DNA of 64,000 bases from contig NZ_REFU01000001.1 of the NCBI RefSeq assembly GCF_003688915.1, positions 124,001-188,000 on the forward strand, read 5' to 3'. Below, one piece after another: positions 34,686 through 43,600 of the stretch (position 1 is the stretch's first letter; each line of letters opens with the position of its first letter). Under the pieces are notes generated by a model. It searched no databases and was not told where the DNA came from. It saw only the letters and a program-made list of their open reading frames with translations. The translations under genes were made by a program, and so were the position numbers. This DNA is from Rhodococcus sp. SBT000017 (lineage in GTDB: Bacteria > Actinomycetota > Actinomycetes > Mycobacteriales > Mycobacteriaceae).

Positions 34686-35968
34686 CCCACCACTCCTAAC
34701 AAGAGCCAGAAATAGACATCGATCGGAAATATCTCGAAATACGTCGAGACGAGACTGGCGAACATGGCTGCGACGATCGAGGCACCGACACCGAGTGCCA
34801 GCGCACCGTCGTTGCCCGGTAGCGCCCGGGACAGGCGGGTGCACCACAGCAGCGACGTCACGAGCAAGGCGACCACCGCCCACAGGCCGATCGGTCCGAG
34901 TTCGAGCAGTGCCTTCACGTAGTAGTTGTCGGGCTGGTAGTTGGTCGAGAGCCCCGATCGCGTGAACGCGACACCCTCGGCGGTGGAAATGCGGTCTGCC
35001 GCAGACCCACTCGATCCCAGCCCCGTCCCGAACGGATGAATCAGGATGCTGGCGATGATGTTGGCCCATCCGTCACCGCGCTGACCGAGGCTGCTCGACG
35101 AGAAGAACACCGATGTGATGTTGGGGACGAACGGAACAGCCGCGGCCACCGCGACCGCGGCCACCGCCAGGGGTGCGGCGAGATAGCGGAAGCGGACCGC
35201 GATCAGGTAGATCGCCCCCACTGCGAGCCCCAGAATGGCTCCGCGCACGATCGAACTCGACATGGCGACCACCATCATCGGAGTAGCCCACAGGAACAGC
35301 ATGTTTCGCCGCCGGCGCGGATCGGCGAGTGCGACCGCACCGCCCACGAGCAAGGCCAACATCACATACAGCCCGAACGGGAACGGCAGGTTGAACGTGC
35401 TGAACGTGCGGAGCAGTCCACCCGAGGTTCGGACCTGTGTGCCGTATTCGTACCCCAACGACACCAATGCGGCCGGTCCGGCCAGGAGTTGTGCGATGCC
35501 CACCGCCGAGGTGAACACACCCATCCCCATGAGAACGGAGACGAGGTGGTCGCGGTCCATGGCGTCGAACGGTGCAAGCCACATGACGACCACCAGCAGG
35601 ATGTAGAAGAAGGTCACCTTGATGCCGAACACGCCGACGATCCCGAACGTGGCGAACGCAGACACGCTGCCGAACACGACGAAGACGACGGCCGCGGGCC
35701 ACCACGGCATGAACACCCGAGGCGTCGAGCCATGAACGTGTCGGGGTCGGCGCAACCACGCGCACAGAACCGTGAAGACGACCAGGCCTTCCTTCCAGCC
35801 GGACACCACCCCGGGGAGGGGAATCAGAACCAGAAGGCCGTGCAGTGGAACCAATCCCGCCAACAGCAACACTCCACGTTGCGGCCGACGGTAGATGGCC
35901 GAGGCGACCGCGCAGCCGAGCGCGAGGACGACCGCTGCGCCGAAAGCGAGCGCAACGTACGTGATCAC
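34595..35968 (-). CDS. Wzy-like O-antigen ligase/polymerase
   Basis: A 457-aa protein from a GTG at 35968, with about 10-12 TM helices. The large extracytoplasmic loop lies between residues about 285 and 365 (VFFSSSSLGQRGDGW, IHPFGTGLGSSG, STNYQPDNYYVKALLELG), the Wzy_C/WaaL-type signature with GxGxGxx before an aromatic stretch. It joins repeat units carried on polyprenyl phosphate. The soluble tail (SFSGRSPSGRAEAEYK) overlaps the next gene. Confidence 0.82.
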   Translation of the reverse strand: MITYVALAFGAAVVLALGCAVASAIYRRPQRGVLLLAGLVPLHGLLVLIPLPGVVSGWKEGLVVFTVLCAWLRRPRHVHGSTPRVFMPWWPAAVVFVVFGSVSAFATFGIVGVFGIKVTFFYILLVVVMWLAPFDAMDRDHLVSVLMGMGVFTSAVGIAQLLAGPAALVSLGYEYGTQVRTSGGLLRTFSTFNLPFPFGLYVMLALLVGGAVALADPRRRRNMLFLWATPMMVVAMSSSIVRGAILGLAVGAIYLIAVRFRYLAAPLAVAAVAVAAAVPFVPNITSVFFSSSSLGQRGDGWANIIASILIHPFGTGLGSSGSAADRISTAEGVAFTRSGLSTNYQPDNYYVKALLELGPIGLWAVVALLVTSLLWCTRLSRALPGNDGALALGVGASIVAAMFASLVSTYFEIFPIDVYFWLLLGVVGCAAAQHESFSGRSPSGRAEAEYKPTFASS

Positions 35969-36008
35969 GGGGTGATCCGAACGTGGTCGTGTTCGGCATG
36001 GACCACGA

Positions 36009-37493
36009 TCAGTCCTCGGCGCGTTTCAGCACGGCCAGAACGGTGAGGAACAGGATCTTGACATCGAGCCACACCGACCAGTTCTCGATGTAGTAGTTGT
36101 CCCACTCGGCGCGGTCCGCGATGGACGTCTGGCCGCGGAGGCCGTGAACCTGAGCCCATCCCGTCACGCCCGCCTTGACTCGGTGCCGCTCCCCGTACCG
36201 ACGGATCTGCATCTCGAACAGGTCGACGTATTCGGGTCGTTCCGGGCGCGGACCGACCAAACTCATGTCGCCGCGAAGTACGTTGAGCAGCTGCGGAAGT
36301 TCGTCCATCGAGGTCTGTCGCATGATCTTTCCGATGCGCGTTCGTCGGTCGACACCCTCGACACCGCCGGGTGCGTCCCCTGCCTTTCGCTCGAACTCGG
36401 CGTCGGACGCACGTGGAGGCCGCATGGACCGGAACTTCAGACAATCGAACGGCAATCCGTCGCGGCCGATTCTCTCCTGTTTGAAGAAGATCGGGCCAGG
36501 TGAGCTCAGGCGCACGAGCACCATCAAGGTCAGGAAGACGGGGGAGAGCAGCAGCAGCCCGAACGCGGTCAGAACCCGATCCAGAAGTCCTTTGACAGCG
36601 AACTGCCATCCCTTGGGGTCCACATGCGGTAGCACCATCAACGGCAGTCCGCCGATGTGCTCGACGCGGGTGTTGACCCCGACTGCGTCGTACAACCTGG
36701 GTACGACCCACACTCGCATATCGAGTCGATGCGCAATCCTGATGGCGGCGATCAACTCTCGGTCCTCGGTCGGTGCGAACGCGACGATCAACTCCTCGGC
36801 ACCGGTCCTCCGCGCAACTGTTTCGAAATCGCTCGGGAGTCCGAGGTGAGGCAAGCTGGACACCTCGCTGCTCGAAGGGATGTCGGCGACCGGTGCCTCG
36901 CCCACATATCCGATAGGTACGAGTCCGTACTCGGGGAACTGGCGCATCCGCGCGGCGAGTTGATGGGCGATGGGATCGTTACCGACGACGATGGTCGGTG
37001 CGGCACATCCGTACTTGGCACGCATGACGCGCTGAAGCACGACCCGGGCGAGACGGGCGAGGGCTATCGTGACGGCGCTCAGCAGCCACAGTCTCAGCAC
37101 GATGGCGCTGGGTCGATAGACGGTGTCGGACAGGAACATCGTGACGAGCAGAGCCAGTGACGCGAAGGCGACGGCTGTTTCTGCCGGCCCGATCTCGTCG
37201 AGAAAGTTGCGCCGGAGGCTTCGTCGGTACATGGATTTGCCGGCGAGGACGCCGATCAGCAACGGTACGAACAGCCAGGGAAGCAGCCCTGAATCGGTGA
37301 GACTGCCTGCGTGCCACAGCAATGCTCCGACCACGGCGACGATGGCAGCGAGCGAATCCAGTGCAACAGTGACCCCGGTGTGCCATGGATCGACTCGGAG
37401 TCGGTCGGCAATAGCTCGCGGTACGGCAGACGAATCGGTTGTCACCGGACGAGGCCGAATTCGCGCTGGTTCCAATATTTGGGGCACAACCAC
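36009..37493 (-). CDS. Polyprenyl glycosylphosphotransferase (WbaP/WcaJ-like), initiating enzyme
   Basis: A 494-aa protein from a GTG at 37493. Four or five N-terminal TM helices (residues about 45-150), a CoA-binding-like Rossmann middle (APTIVVGNDPIAHQLAAR), then the bacterial sugar transferase domain: a re-entrant helix, SPGPIFFKQERIGRDGLPF, CLKFRSM, the catalytic QTSMDELPQLLNVLRGDMSL, VGPRPERPEYV, and KAGVTGWAQVHGLRG. It transfers a sugar phosphate to undecaprenyl phosphate, the first step of the polysaccharide. A (GATTCG)6 repeat lies 20 bases before the start; in frame it would read as (Ser-Glu)n if an upstream start existed, but none of ATG, GTG or TTG is seen there. Confidence 0.92.
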   Translation of the reverse strand: MVVPQILEPARIRPRPVTTDSSAVPRAIADRLRVDPWHTGVTVALDSLAAIVAVVGALLWHAGSLTDSGLLPWLFVPLLIGVLAGKSMYRRSLRRNFLDEIGPAETAVAFASLALLVTMFLSDTVYRPSAIVLRLWLLSAVTIALARLARVVLQRVMRAKYGCAAPTIVVGNDPIAHQLAARMRQFPEYGLVPIGYVGEAPVADIPSSSEVSSLPHLGLPSDFETVARRTGAEELIVAFAPTEDRELIAAIRIAHRLDMRVWVVPRLYDAVGVNTRVEHIGGLPLMVLPHVDPKGWQFAVKGLLDRVLTAFGLLLLSPVFLTLMVLVRLSSPGPIFFKQERIGRDGLPFDCLKFRSMRPPRASDAEFERKAGDAPGGVEGVDRRTRIGKIMRQTSMDELPQLLNVLRGDMSLVGPRPERPEYVDLFEMQIRRYGERHRVKAGVTGWAQVHGLRGQTSIADRAEWDNYYIENWSVWLDVKILFLTVLAVLKRAED

Positions 37494-37512
37494 TTCCGGG
37501 GGGGCTCGGATC

Positions 37513-37548
37513 GATTCGGATTCGGATTCGGATTCGGATTCGGATTCG
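37513..37548. repeat. Perfect hexanucleotide repeat (GATTCG)6
   Basis: Six exact tandem units immediately upstream of the initiating glycosyltransferase. The unit length is a multiple of three, so slippage would not shift a frame but would change spacing between promoter and start, or the length of a Ser-Glu tract if translation began upstream. Confidence 0.95.
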
Positions 37549-37667
37549 GTAAAGATATCCCAATCAATTCATACCCACACAGGTGCGTGCTAACAATCGA
37601 GTCACGCAAAAAAGACCGAGAGTTTGTTGAGAGTCCCGATCAAGGAACGAATATTGATTCGCGCTGT

Positions 37668-38375
37668 TTATCCGAGTATCCGCTCGCGAATGATCCAGGC
37701 AAGGTCCTGAAGAATCTGAACGTGACCGGTCGTCCATTGCCGTGGTCGCTGATCCCACACGCACACAGTGCCAACCGAATGACCGTCGTCGTCGGTGAGT
37801 GGAACGCTGAGGTAGGAGACCAACATGTTCGCCTGTACCGAGGGATGGTCCTTGAGCACGTCGTGCAGTCGCACGTCCTCGACCACCAGCGGCCGACCGG
37901 TGTCGATCACGTAGCGGCAGATCGAACCTTCGAGAGGAACCTCCTGCGCGCCATCGAGTTCCGACGGAAGCCCGACGGCGCTCTTGAAGTACTGACGCCT
38001 GTCGTCGAGGAGCGAGAACGCAGCCGAAGGGGCACTGAGGGCGTCGGCAACCATGGTGACGACTCGGTCGTATGCGGCGTCGGAGCCGGTGTCCATCAGC
38101 CCTGTTCGAGCCACTGCAGCAAGCCGATCCGGGTCGTCGATCGGAGTGCCGAACTCTCTGGTGGCCTCGTCTGTGCCGACACCGTTCTCGGTACTGTCCT
38201 CCAAAGCTCTGAGCAGCGCACCGACCTCGGAATCGGGATCCTCGGACAGTTCCCGCACGATTCGATCGACAACAGCTCGCCGAATGTATGCCTCGGGAGA
38301 CTGACCTGATCTGTCCGCCTGTCGGGCGAGCACATCGTTCAGGCGGTCGTCGAAACCGGGAAATCCTGTCGTCAT
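37668..38375 (-). CDS. GAF-domain sensor protein
   Basis: A 235-aa protein. The first 55 residues include a short arc-like helical segment (AYIRRAVVDRIVRELSED). From about residue 85 a GAF domain follows: RLAAVARTGLMDTGSDAAYDRV, AAFSLLDDRRQYFKSAVGL, EGSICRYVIDTGRPLVVEDV, and SYLSVPLTDDDGHSVGTVCVWD. This is the GAF subclass that commonly accompanies diguanylate cyclases, but no output domain is present. It lies between the polysaccharide cluster and the divergent hydrolase gene and may be a regulator of either (inference). Confidence 0.8.
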   Translation of the reverse strand: MTTGFPGFDDRLNDVLARQADRSGQSPEAYIRRAVVDRIVRELSEDPDSEVGALLRALEDSTENGVGTDEATREFGTPIDDPDRLAAVARTGLMDTGSDAAYDRVVTMVADALSAPSAAFSLLDDRRQYFKSAVGLPSELDGAQEVPLEGSICRYVIDTGRPLVVEDVRLHDVLKDHPSVQANMLVSYLSVPLTDDDGHSVGTVCVWDQRPRQWTTGHVQILQDLAWIIRERILG

Positions 38376-38543
38376 TGTCCAGATGGTAGTACAGGAAGAG
38401 TTGTCATACCGACGCTCGAGTCGGTGGATTCCGCTATTCGGATTTCCGGGGATGTTGCGCAGCGAGGAGTGAGACAAAGTAAGCAACAATAGAGTTTTGC
38501 CCGTACCCGATTTCTGAATCAAGGCAGTTGCTAGCATCTGCCG

Positions 38544-39662
38544 ATGAAACGGAGTTCACCGCGGCGAGTGATTGCGGCACTGGCGGTCGTGTTGTTGTCG
38601 CTCTCTGCCGGGGCGGTGCCCGCTTCTGCATCTGTCCTGCGGGAGCAACAGGCGTCGGTCGGCAGCCCCCCTTGTGCGCAGCAATCGGACGCGGTCCGGA
38701 TCGGAGTATCACCCGGAGCAACCATAGGTGCTCTGTCTGCTGCGGATCTCGATCGGGAACTCACGCTCGCCCGTGACGCCGGATCTTTCGCGGTTCGTCT
38801 CGACATCGATTGGTCTGCCATCGAGTCGACCCGGGGCAGGTTCGATTGGAGCCGAACGGATCGGGTGATCGATGCCGTTGTGGCCCATGGGATGTGCGTG
38901 CACGGCATCATCGCGTACACCCCGAGATGGGCACGAGTCGCTGCTGCCGTCAATGATTCGCATTCCCGTCCTGCGAACCCCTCCACCTTCGCTGCGTTCG
39001 CCAAGACCGTGGTTCAGCGGTACCAGAGCCGAATCAAGATCTGGGAAGTGTGGAACGAGCCGAACATCGTGACGTTCTTCAAGCCCGTTCCCGATGTGGC
39101 GGCGTACTCGGCGCTGCTTCGGGCGACCTACACCGTGATCAAGCAAGTGCAACCCGATTCCACCGTGCTCGCCGGCGGGATGGCACCAGCCGAGGACAAG
39201 GACGGCAACATCGCCGGTACGACCTTCCTGTCGAAGATGTACGCGCAAGGAGCCAACAAGTACTTCGACGCCTTCAACGTTCACCCGTACACGTGGCCGT
39301 ACCTACCCAACGACCCGGACACGGCGTCGTGGAACACCGCCATGAAGATGTGGTCGATGCGGGACACCATGATCGCCGGCGGCGACCGTGGCAAACAGAT
39401 CTGGATCACCGAGTTCGGAGCGCCCACCGGGACAGCCCCCAACAGTGTCAGCGAGCAGGTGCAATCGGACAGCATCGGGATAGTCCTCGATGCTGTCCTC
39501 GGCAACGACTGGCTCGGACCGGCCTACGTGTACAGCCTGCGCGACGCCGGTGCCGACACCGCCGACACCGAGCAGAACTTCGGTTTGGTGCGGCGCGACT
39601 GGACGCCCAAGATCGCCTACGGACGCGTCGACGCCTACGCCGCCGAGCACTCCGGCCGTTGA
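38544..39662 (+). CDS. Secreted glycoside hydrolase, PslG/GH39-like
   Basis: A 372-aa precursor with a signal peptide (VIAALAVVLLSLSAGAVPASA). The TIM barrel shows FAVRLDIDWSAIE, the acid/base in IKIWEVWNEPN (Glu near residue 172), FDAFNVHPYTWPY, and the nucleophile in QIWITEFGAP (Glu near 290). This arrangement fits clan GH-A, GH39-type enzymes such as PslG, which trim exopolysaccharide during assembly. It is divergent from, and adjacent to, the polysaccharide cluster, so it probably acts on that polymer outside the cell. Confidence 0.82.
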   Translation: MKRSSPRRVIAALAVVLLSLSAGAVPASASVLREQQASVGSPPCAQQSDAVRIGVSPGATIGALSAADLDRELTLARDAGSFAVRLDIDWSAIESTRGRFDWSRTDRVIDAVVAHGMCVHGIIAYTPRWARVAAAVNDSHSRPANPSTFAAFAKTVVQRYQSRIKIWEVWNEPNIVTFFKPVPDVAAYSALLRATYTVIKQVQPDSTVLAGGMAPAEDKDGNIAGTTFLSKMYAQGANKYFDAFNVHPYTWPYLPNDPDTASWNTAMKMWSMRDTMIAGGDRGKQIWITEFGAPTGTAPNSVSEQVQSDSIGIVLDAVLGNDWLGPAYVYSLRDAGADTADTEQNFGLVRRDWTPKIAYGRVDAYAAEHSGR

Positions 39663-39700
39663 TCGACCGATAGGGCCGGCGCTCCCGGCCTGGTGAGCTA

Positions 39701-40630
39701 TTGTCTGCGCATGAACTCGCAGCCGGGGGCTCGATCCCAGATCGCATCGATGTCACGTTCGATTCTCACGGAGACGCCTGCGTGGCGTGGCTCTATCTTC
39801 CGGCCGGTAGCGGCCCCGCTCCGGTGATCGTCATGGGGCATGGTCTCGGCGGAACTCGGGAAATGCGGCTCGACGCCTATGCGGAGCGCTTCCGCGCCGC
39901 CGGGTACGCCTGCCTGGTGTTCGACTATCGCTACTTCGGGGCGAGCGGCGGCGAGCCACGGCAGCTGCTCGACATCGGATCGCAGCTGCAGGACTGGGCC
40001 TCGGCCATCGCCCATGCCCGCTCGCGTGCGGACGTGGACAACTCCCGAATCGTGTTGTGGGGCTCGTCGTTCGGCGGCGGTCACGTCATCGTCGCCGCCG
40101 CCCGAGATCAGCAGGTCGCTGCAGTGATTTCGCAGTGCCCGTTCACCGATGGGATCGCCTCGGGACTCGCGTCGAACACCTGGACATCGCTGAAGCTGTC
40201 CGGCCGGGCGCTGGGTGATCTGGCCGGATCGGTGGTCGGTCGACCGCCGCTGATGGTGAACACGGCCGGACGACCTGGAACGACCGCACTGATGACCTCG
40301 CCCGACAGCTACGACGGTTACCTGGCGCTCGCGCCGGACGCCGACGAGACGTTCCACAACCGAGTCGCAGCCAGAGTCGCGCTGCATATCGTGCGGCACC
40401 GGCCCGGGCGTCGGGCAAAGGACGTTCGCTGCCCCATCCTGTTCGTCGTCTGCGAGACGGACTCGGTCGCCCCGGCGAAGGCCACTCTGCGCTACGCACG
40501 GACGGCACCGCACGGAGAGATCAAGACCTACGACGCCGGTCATTTCGAGATCTACCTGGGTGAGGCGTTCGAGCAGGTGGTGGCAGACCAGGTCGAGTTC
40601 CTGACCCGCACGGTTCCACCGACTCAGTAG
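39701..40630 (+). CDS. Alpha/beta hydrolase
   Basis: A 309-aa protein from a TTG at 39701; no ATG or GTG gives a better start. The fold is shown by APVIVMGHGLGGTREMRL (oxyanion region), YACLVFDYRYFGASGGEPRQ, the nucleophile elbow VLWGSSFGGGHVI, an acid after LFVVCETDSVAP, and the His in YDAGHFEIYLGE. It resembles serine aminopeptidase or dienelactone-hydrolase-like enzymes. It ends within the last seven bases of the convergent nitrate reductase gene. Confidence 0.8.
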   Translation: MSAHELAAGGSIPDRIDVTFDSHGDACVAWLYLPAGSGPAPVIVMGHGLGGTREMRLDAYAERFRAAGYACLVFDYRYFGASGGEPRQLLDIGSQLQDWASAIAHARSRADVDNSRIVLWGSSFGGGHVIVAAARDQQVAAVISQCPFTDGIASGLASNTWTSLKLSGRALGDLAGSVVGRPPLMVNTAGRPGTTALMTSPDSYDGYLALAPDADETFHNRVAARVALHIVRHRPGRRAKDVRCPILFVVCETDSVAPAKATLRYARTAPHGEIKTYDAGHFEIYLGEAFEQVVADQVEFLTRTVPPTQ

Positions 40631-43600
40631 ACGTCGCGTACGTAGCGCTTCTCTGCGGCAAGGGCTTTGACGTAGGCCTCGGCGCTGCTCGGGGCGAGCT
40701 TGCCGTGTTGTGCCACCACGCCCTTCAGTGCGGCGTCGACGTCCTTGGCCATCCTGGACGCATCGCCGCACACGTAGAAGTGGGCACCGCGGTGAATCCA
40801 GTTCCACAGTTCGGCCCCGTGCTCACGCATCCGATCCTGGACGTAGACCTTGTCCTTCTGATCGCGCGAGAAGGCGACGTCCAGGCGGTTCAGCGAACCG
40901 TCGCTCAGCATCGCCGTCAGTTCGTCGCGATAGTAGAAGTCCGTGTCGGCGTGCTGTTCACCGAAGAACAGCCAGTTGTGGCCGGTGTGCCCGAGTGCGC
41001 GACGCTCGTGCAGGAAGGCGCGGAACGGGGCCACACCGGTACCCGGGCCCACCATGATCATCGGGGTGGTGGGATCGTCCGGCGGCTTGAAGTGCGAGGT
41101 TTTCTGCACGAATATCCCCACATCGTGGTTCGACGCATGGTCGGCCAGGTAGGTCGAGCACACACCGCGCCGCGGAACGCCGTGCACGTTGTACCGCACC
41201 GCCGAGACGGTCACCTGTACCTCGTTGGGATTCTCCTTCGGACTCGACGAAATCGAGTACAGCCGCGGCTGCAACGGTTTGAGAACTCCCAGCCAGTCGT
41301 CCACCGAGGCCCGAACCGGATGGGCAGCAAGCACATCGATCGACTGACGACCCCACATCCAGTCGGACAGCGCATGCTTGTTGTCGGGATGCAGCATCGC
41401 CTCCAGGTCGTCGTCAGCGGTTCGTCGGTGGACGAACTTCAGTAGATCCGGTGTTGCACGGGCGATTTCGAGGTGCCGGCTCAGCGCCGTGCGCAGCGGC
41501 ATCGAGCCGAATCCAGCGAGATCGACGGCCGCATCGCTGTCCAGGCCGGTGGCGGCGAGCCATTCGTCGACGTAGCCATCGCTGTTGCGCGGCCACACTC
41601 CGAGCGCGTCGCCGACCTCGTACTCGAGGGTCCCGTCGGGCAGATGGAACCCGAACTGGCGGACGTCCTTGACGGACCCGCGAGCGGTCAGTACCCGATT
41701 GCGTACGAGGGTCGTCACCAGCGGTGACTTCTTGCTGTATCGCTCCGGCTCCGCTCGGGTCTGCGGAACGGTGCGCGCGGACTCCACCCGTGTTTCGTCG
41801 GCGGCGGTGTCGTCATCGCGCCGAAGCAGATCGGCCACCGCATCGAGCCACGCTGCCGCCTCGCTCTCGTAGTCGGGCTCGCAGTCGACCCGCTCCAGCA
41901 GTCGCCCGGCACCCAACTCGGTGAGACGCTCGTCGATCCTGCGTCCGTGGCCGCAGAAGTCCGCATAGCTCGAGTCGCCGAAAGCGAGTACGGCATAACG
42001 GATTCCCGAAAGCTTCGGCGCGGACTCGGCTACGAGGCTGTCCCAGAACGTCGCACCGTTGTCGGGCGCTTCGCCGTCACCGGTGGTACTGCTGACTATC
42101 AGCACATCGGCCTCGGTGGGCACACGATCGACGGTGAACGTATCCATCGAGTGTTCGGCGATCGTCAGGCCGGCTCCCTGCAGGTGGGCCAGGCAGGACT
42201 GGGCGTAGTCCTCGGCGGTGCCGGTCTGCGAGGCCCACAGCAGCAGCACCGGGCGTCGGCCCGGATCAGCGGTATCGGCCGGTACGCCGGAGGTCGCACC
42301 GTCGGTGTCGGGTCTACGCGAGAACAGGCCCGCGAGAACGCCGTCGAGCCATGCGTGGGTTTCGGGGGACAGGGGAGTCTGCGACGGCAGTGTGGGCGTT
42401 CCGGCGGCGCTGCGGCCGGCCTCACTGCCCAGACCTTCGAGAAGGCCTGCGATGTAACGCTGCTCGATGGTGGTCAGTGGTTCCGAAGGACGCGCAGGCC
42501 GGCCGACGATCGTGGCGAGTGCATCGACCGGGTCTTCGGAATGCTCGCCGCTCTCGGGTGAGAGTGATTGAGCTGCAGCAACTCTGGTGAGTGTGACCGC
42601 ACACGCCTTGAATTCGGGTTGTTGAGAATACGGATCGATGGCGTCGTTGGTGACGGCATTGATGGCGAGATACTCACCGAATTCGTCGTTCCAGTGGAAG
42701 GGCGCGAAGCAGCTTCCCGGAAGCACTCGATCGCTGACGACAGCAGGGAGGACGGCTCGGCCTCGGCGGGACGCGACCTCGACGCTGTCGCCGTCGATCA
42801 CACCGAGCCGGTCGGCGTCGAGTGGGTGCACCTCGACGAACGGGCCGGAATCGAGTTTGTTCAGTTTGGCGACCTTGCCGGTCTTGGTCATGGTGTGCCA
42901 CTGGTGTGGCAGGCGTCCGGTGTTGAGCAGAAACGGGTAGTCGTCGTCGGGCATCTCCGCAGGCACCATGCTGGGCCTGGCGAAGAACTGGGCCCGACCG
43001 CTCGGGGTGGGGAAGGACAGTGCGGGGATCGAACCGTCCTCGGACACCCGTTGTCGTTGACTGACTCCGTCGTTGAGGTAGCGGATCGGGTGCCGGGTGG
43101 TTGTCACCTCGGGCGGACACGGCCACTGGATGGGACTCTCGCGCAGGCGTTCGTAGGTGACTCCGCGAATGTCGTAGCCGGTGTTCGGATTCCAGAACTG
43201 TTTGATCTCCTCGAACACCTCCTCGGCGCTCGCATAGGTGAAGCCGTCGGCATACCCCAGCGCGCACGCCATGTCGGCGATGATCTTCCAGTCCGGCAGC
43301 GCACCGCCCGGTGCCTCGAGCGCCGGTTGGAACAGCGTGAGGTTGCGTTCGGAATTGACCATCACTCCGTGCGCCTCCGTCCACAACGCGGCGGGCAGCA
43401 TCACATCGGCGTAGTCGTTGGTTTCGGTATCTGCGAACGCATCCTGAGTGATCACCAACTCGGCGCGCTCGAGACCGTCGATCACCGTCGTTCTGTTGGC
43501 CACCGAGGCAACCGGATTGGTGCAGATGATCCAGCAGGCCTTGATCTCACCGGCAGCGAGCTTGGAGAACATCTCGATGGTTCCACCGCCGACGTCGGTG

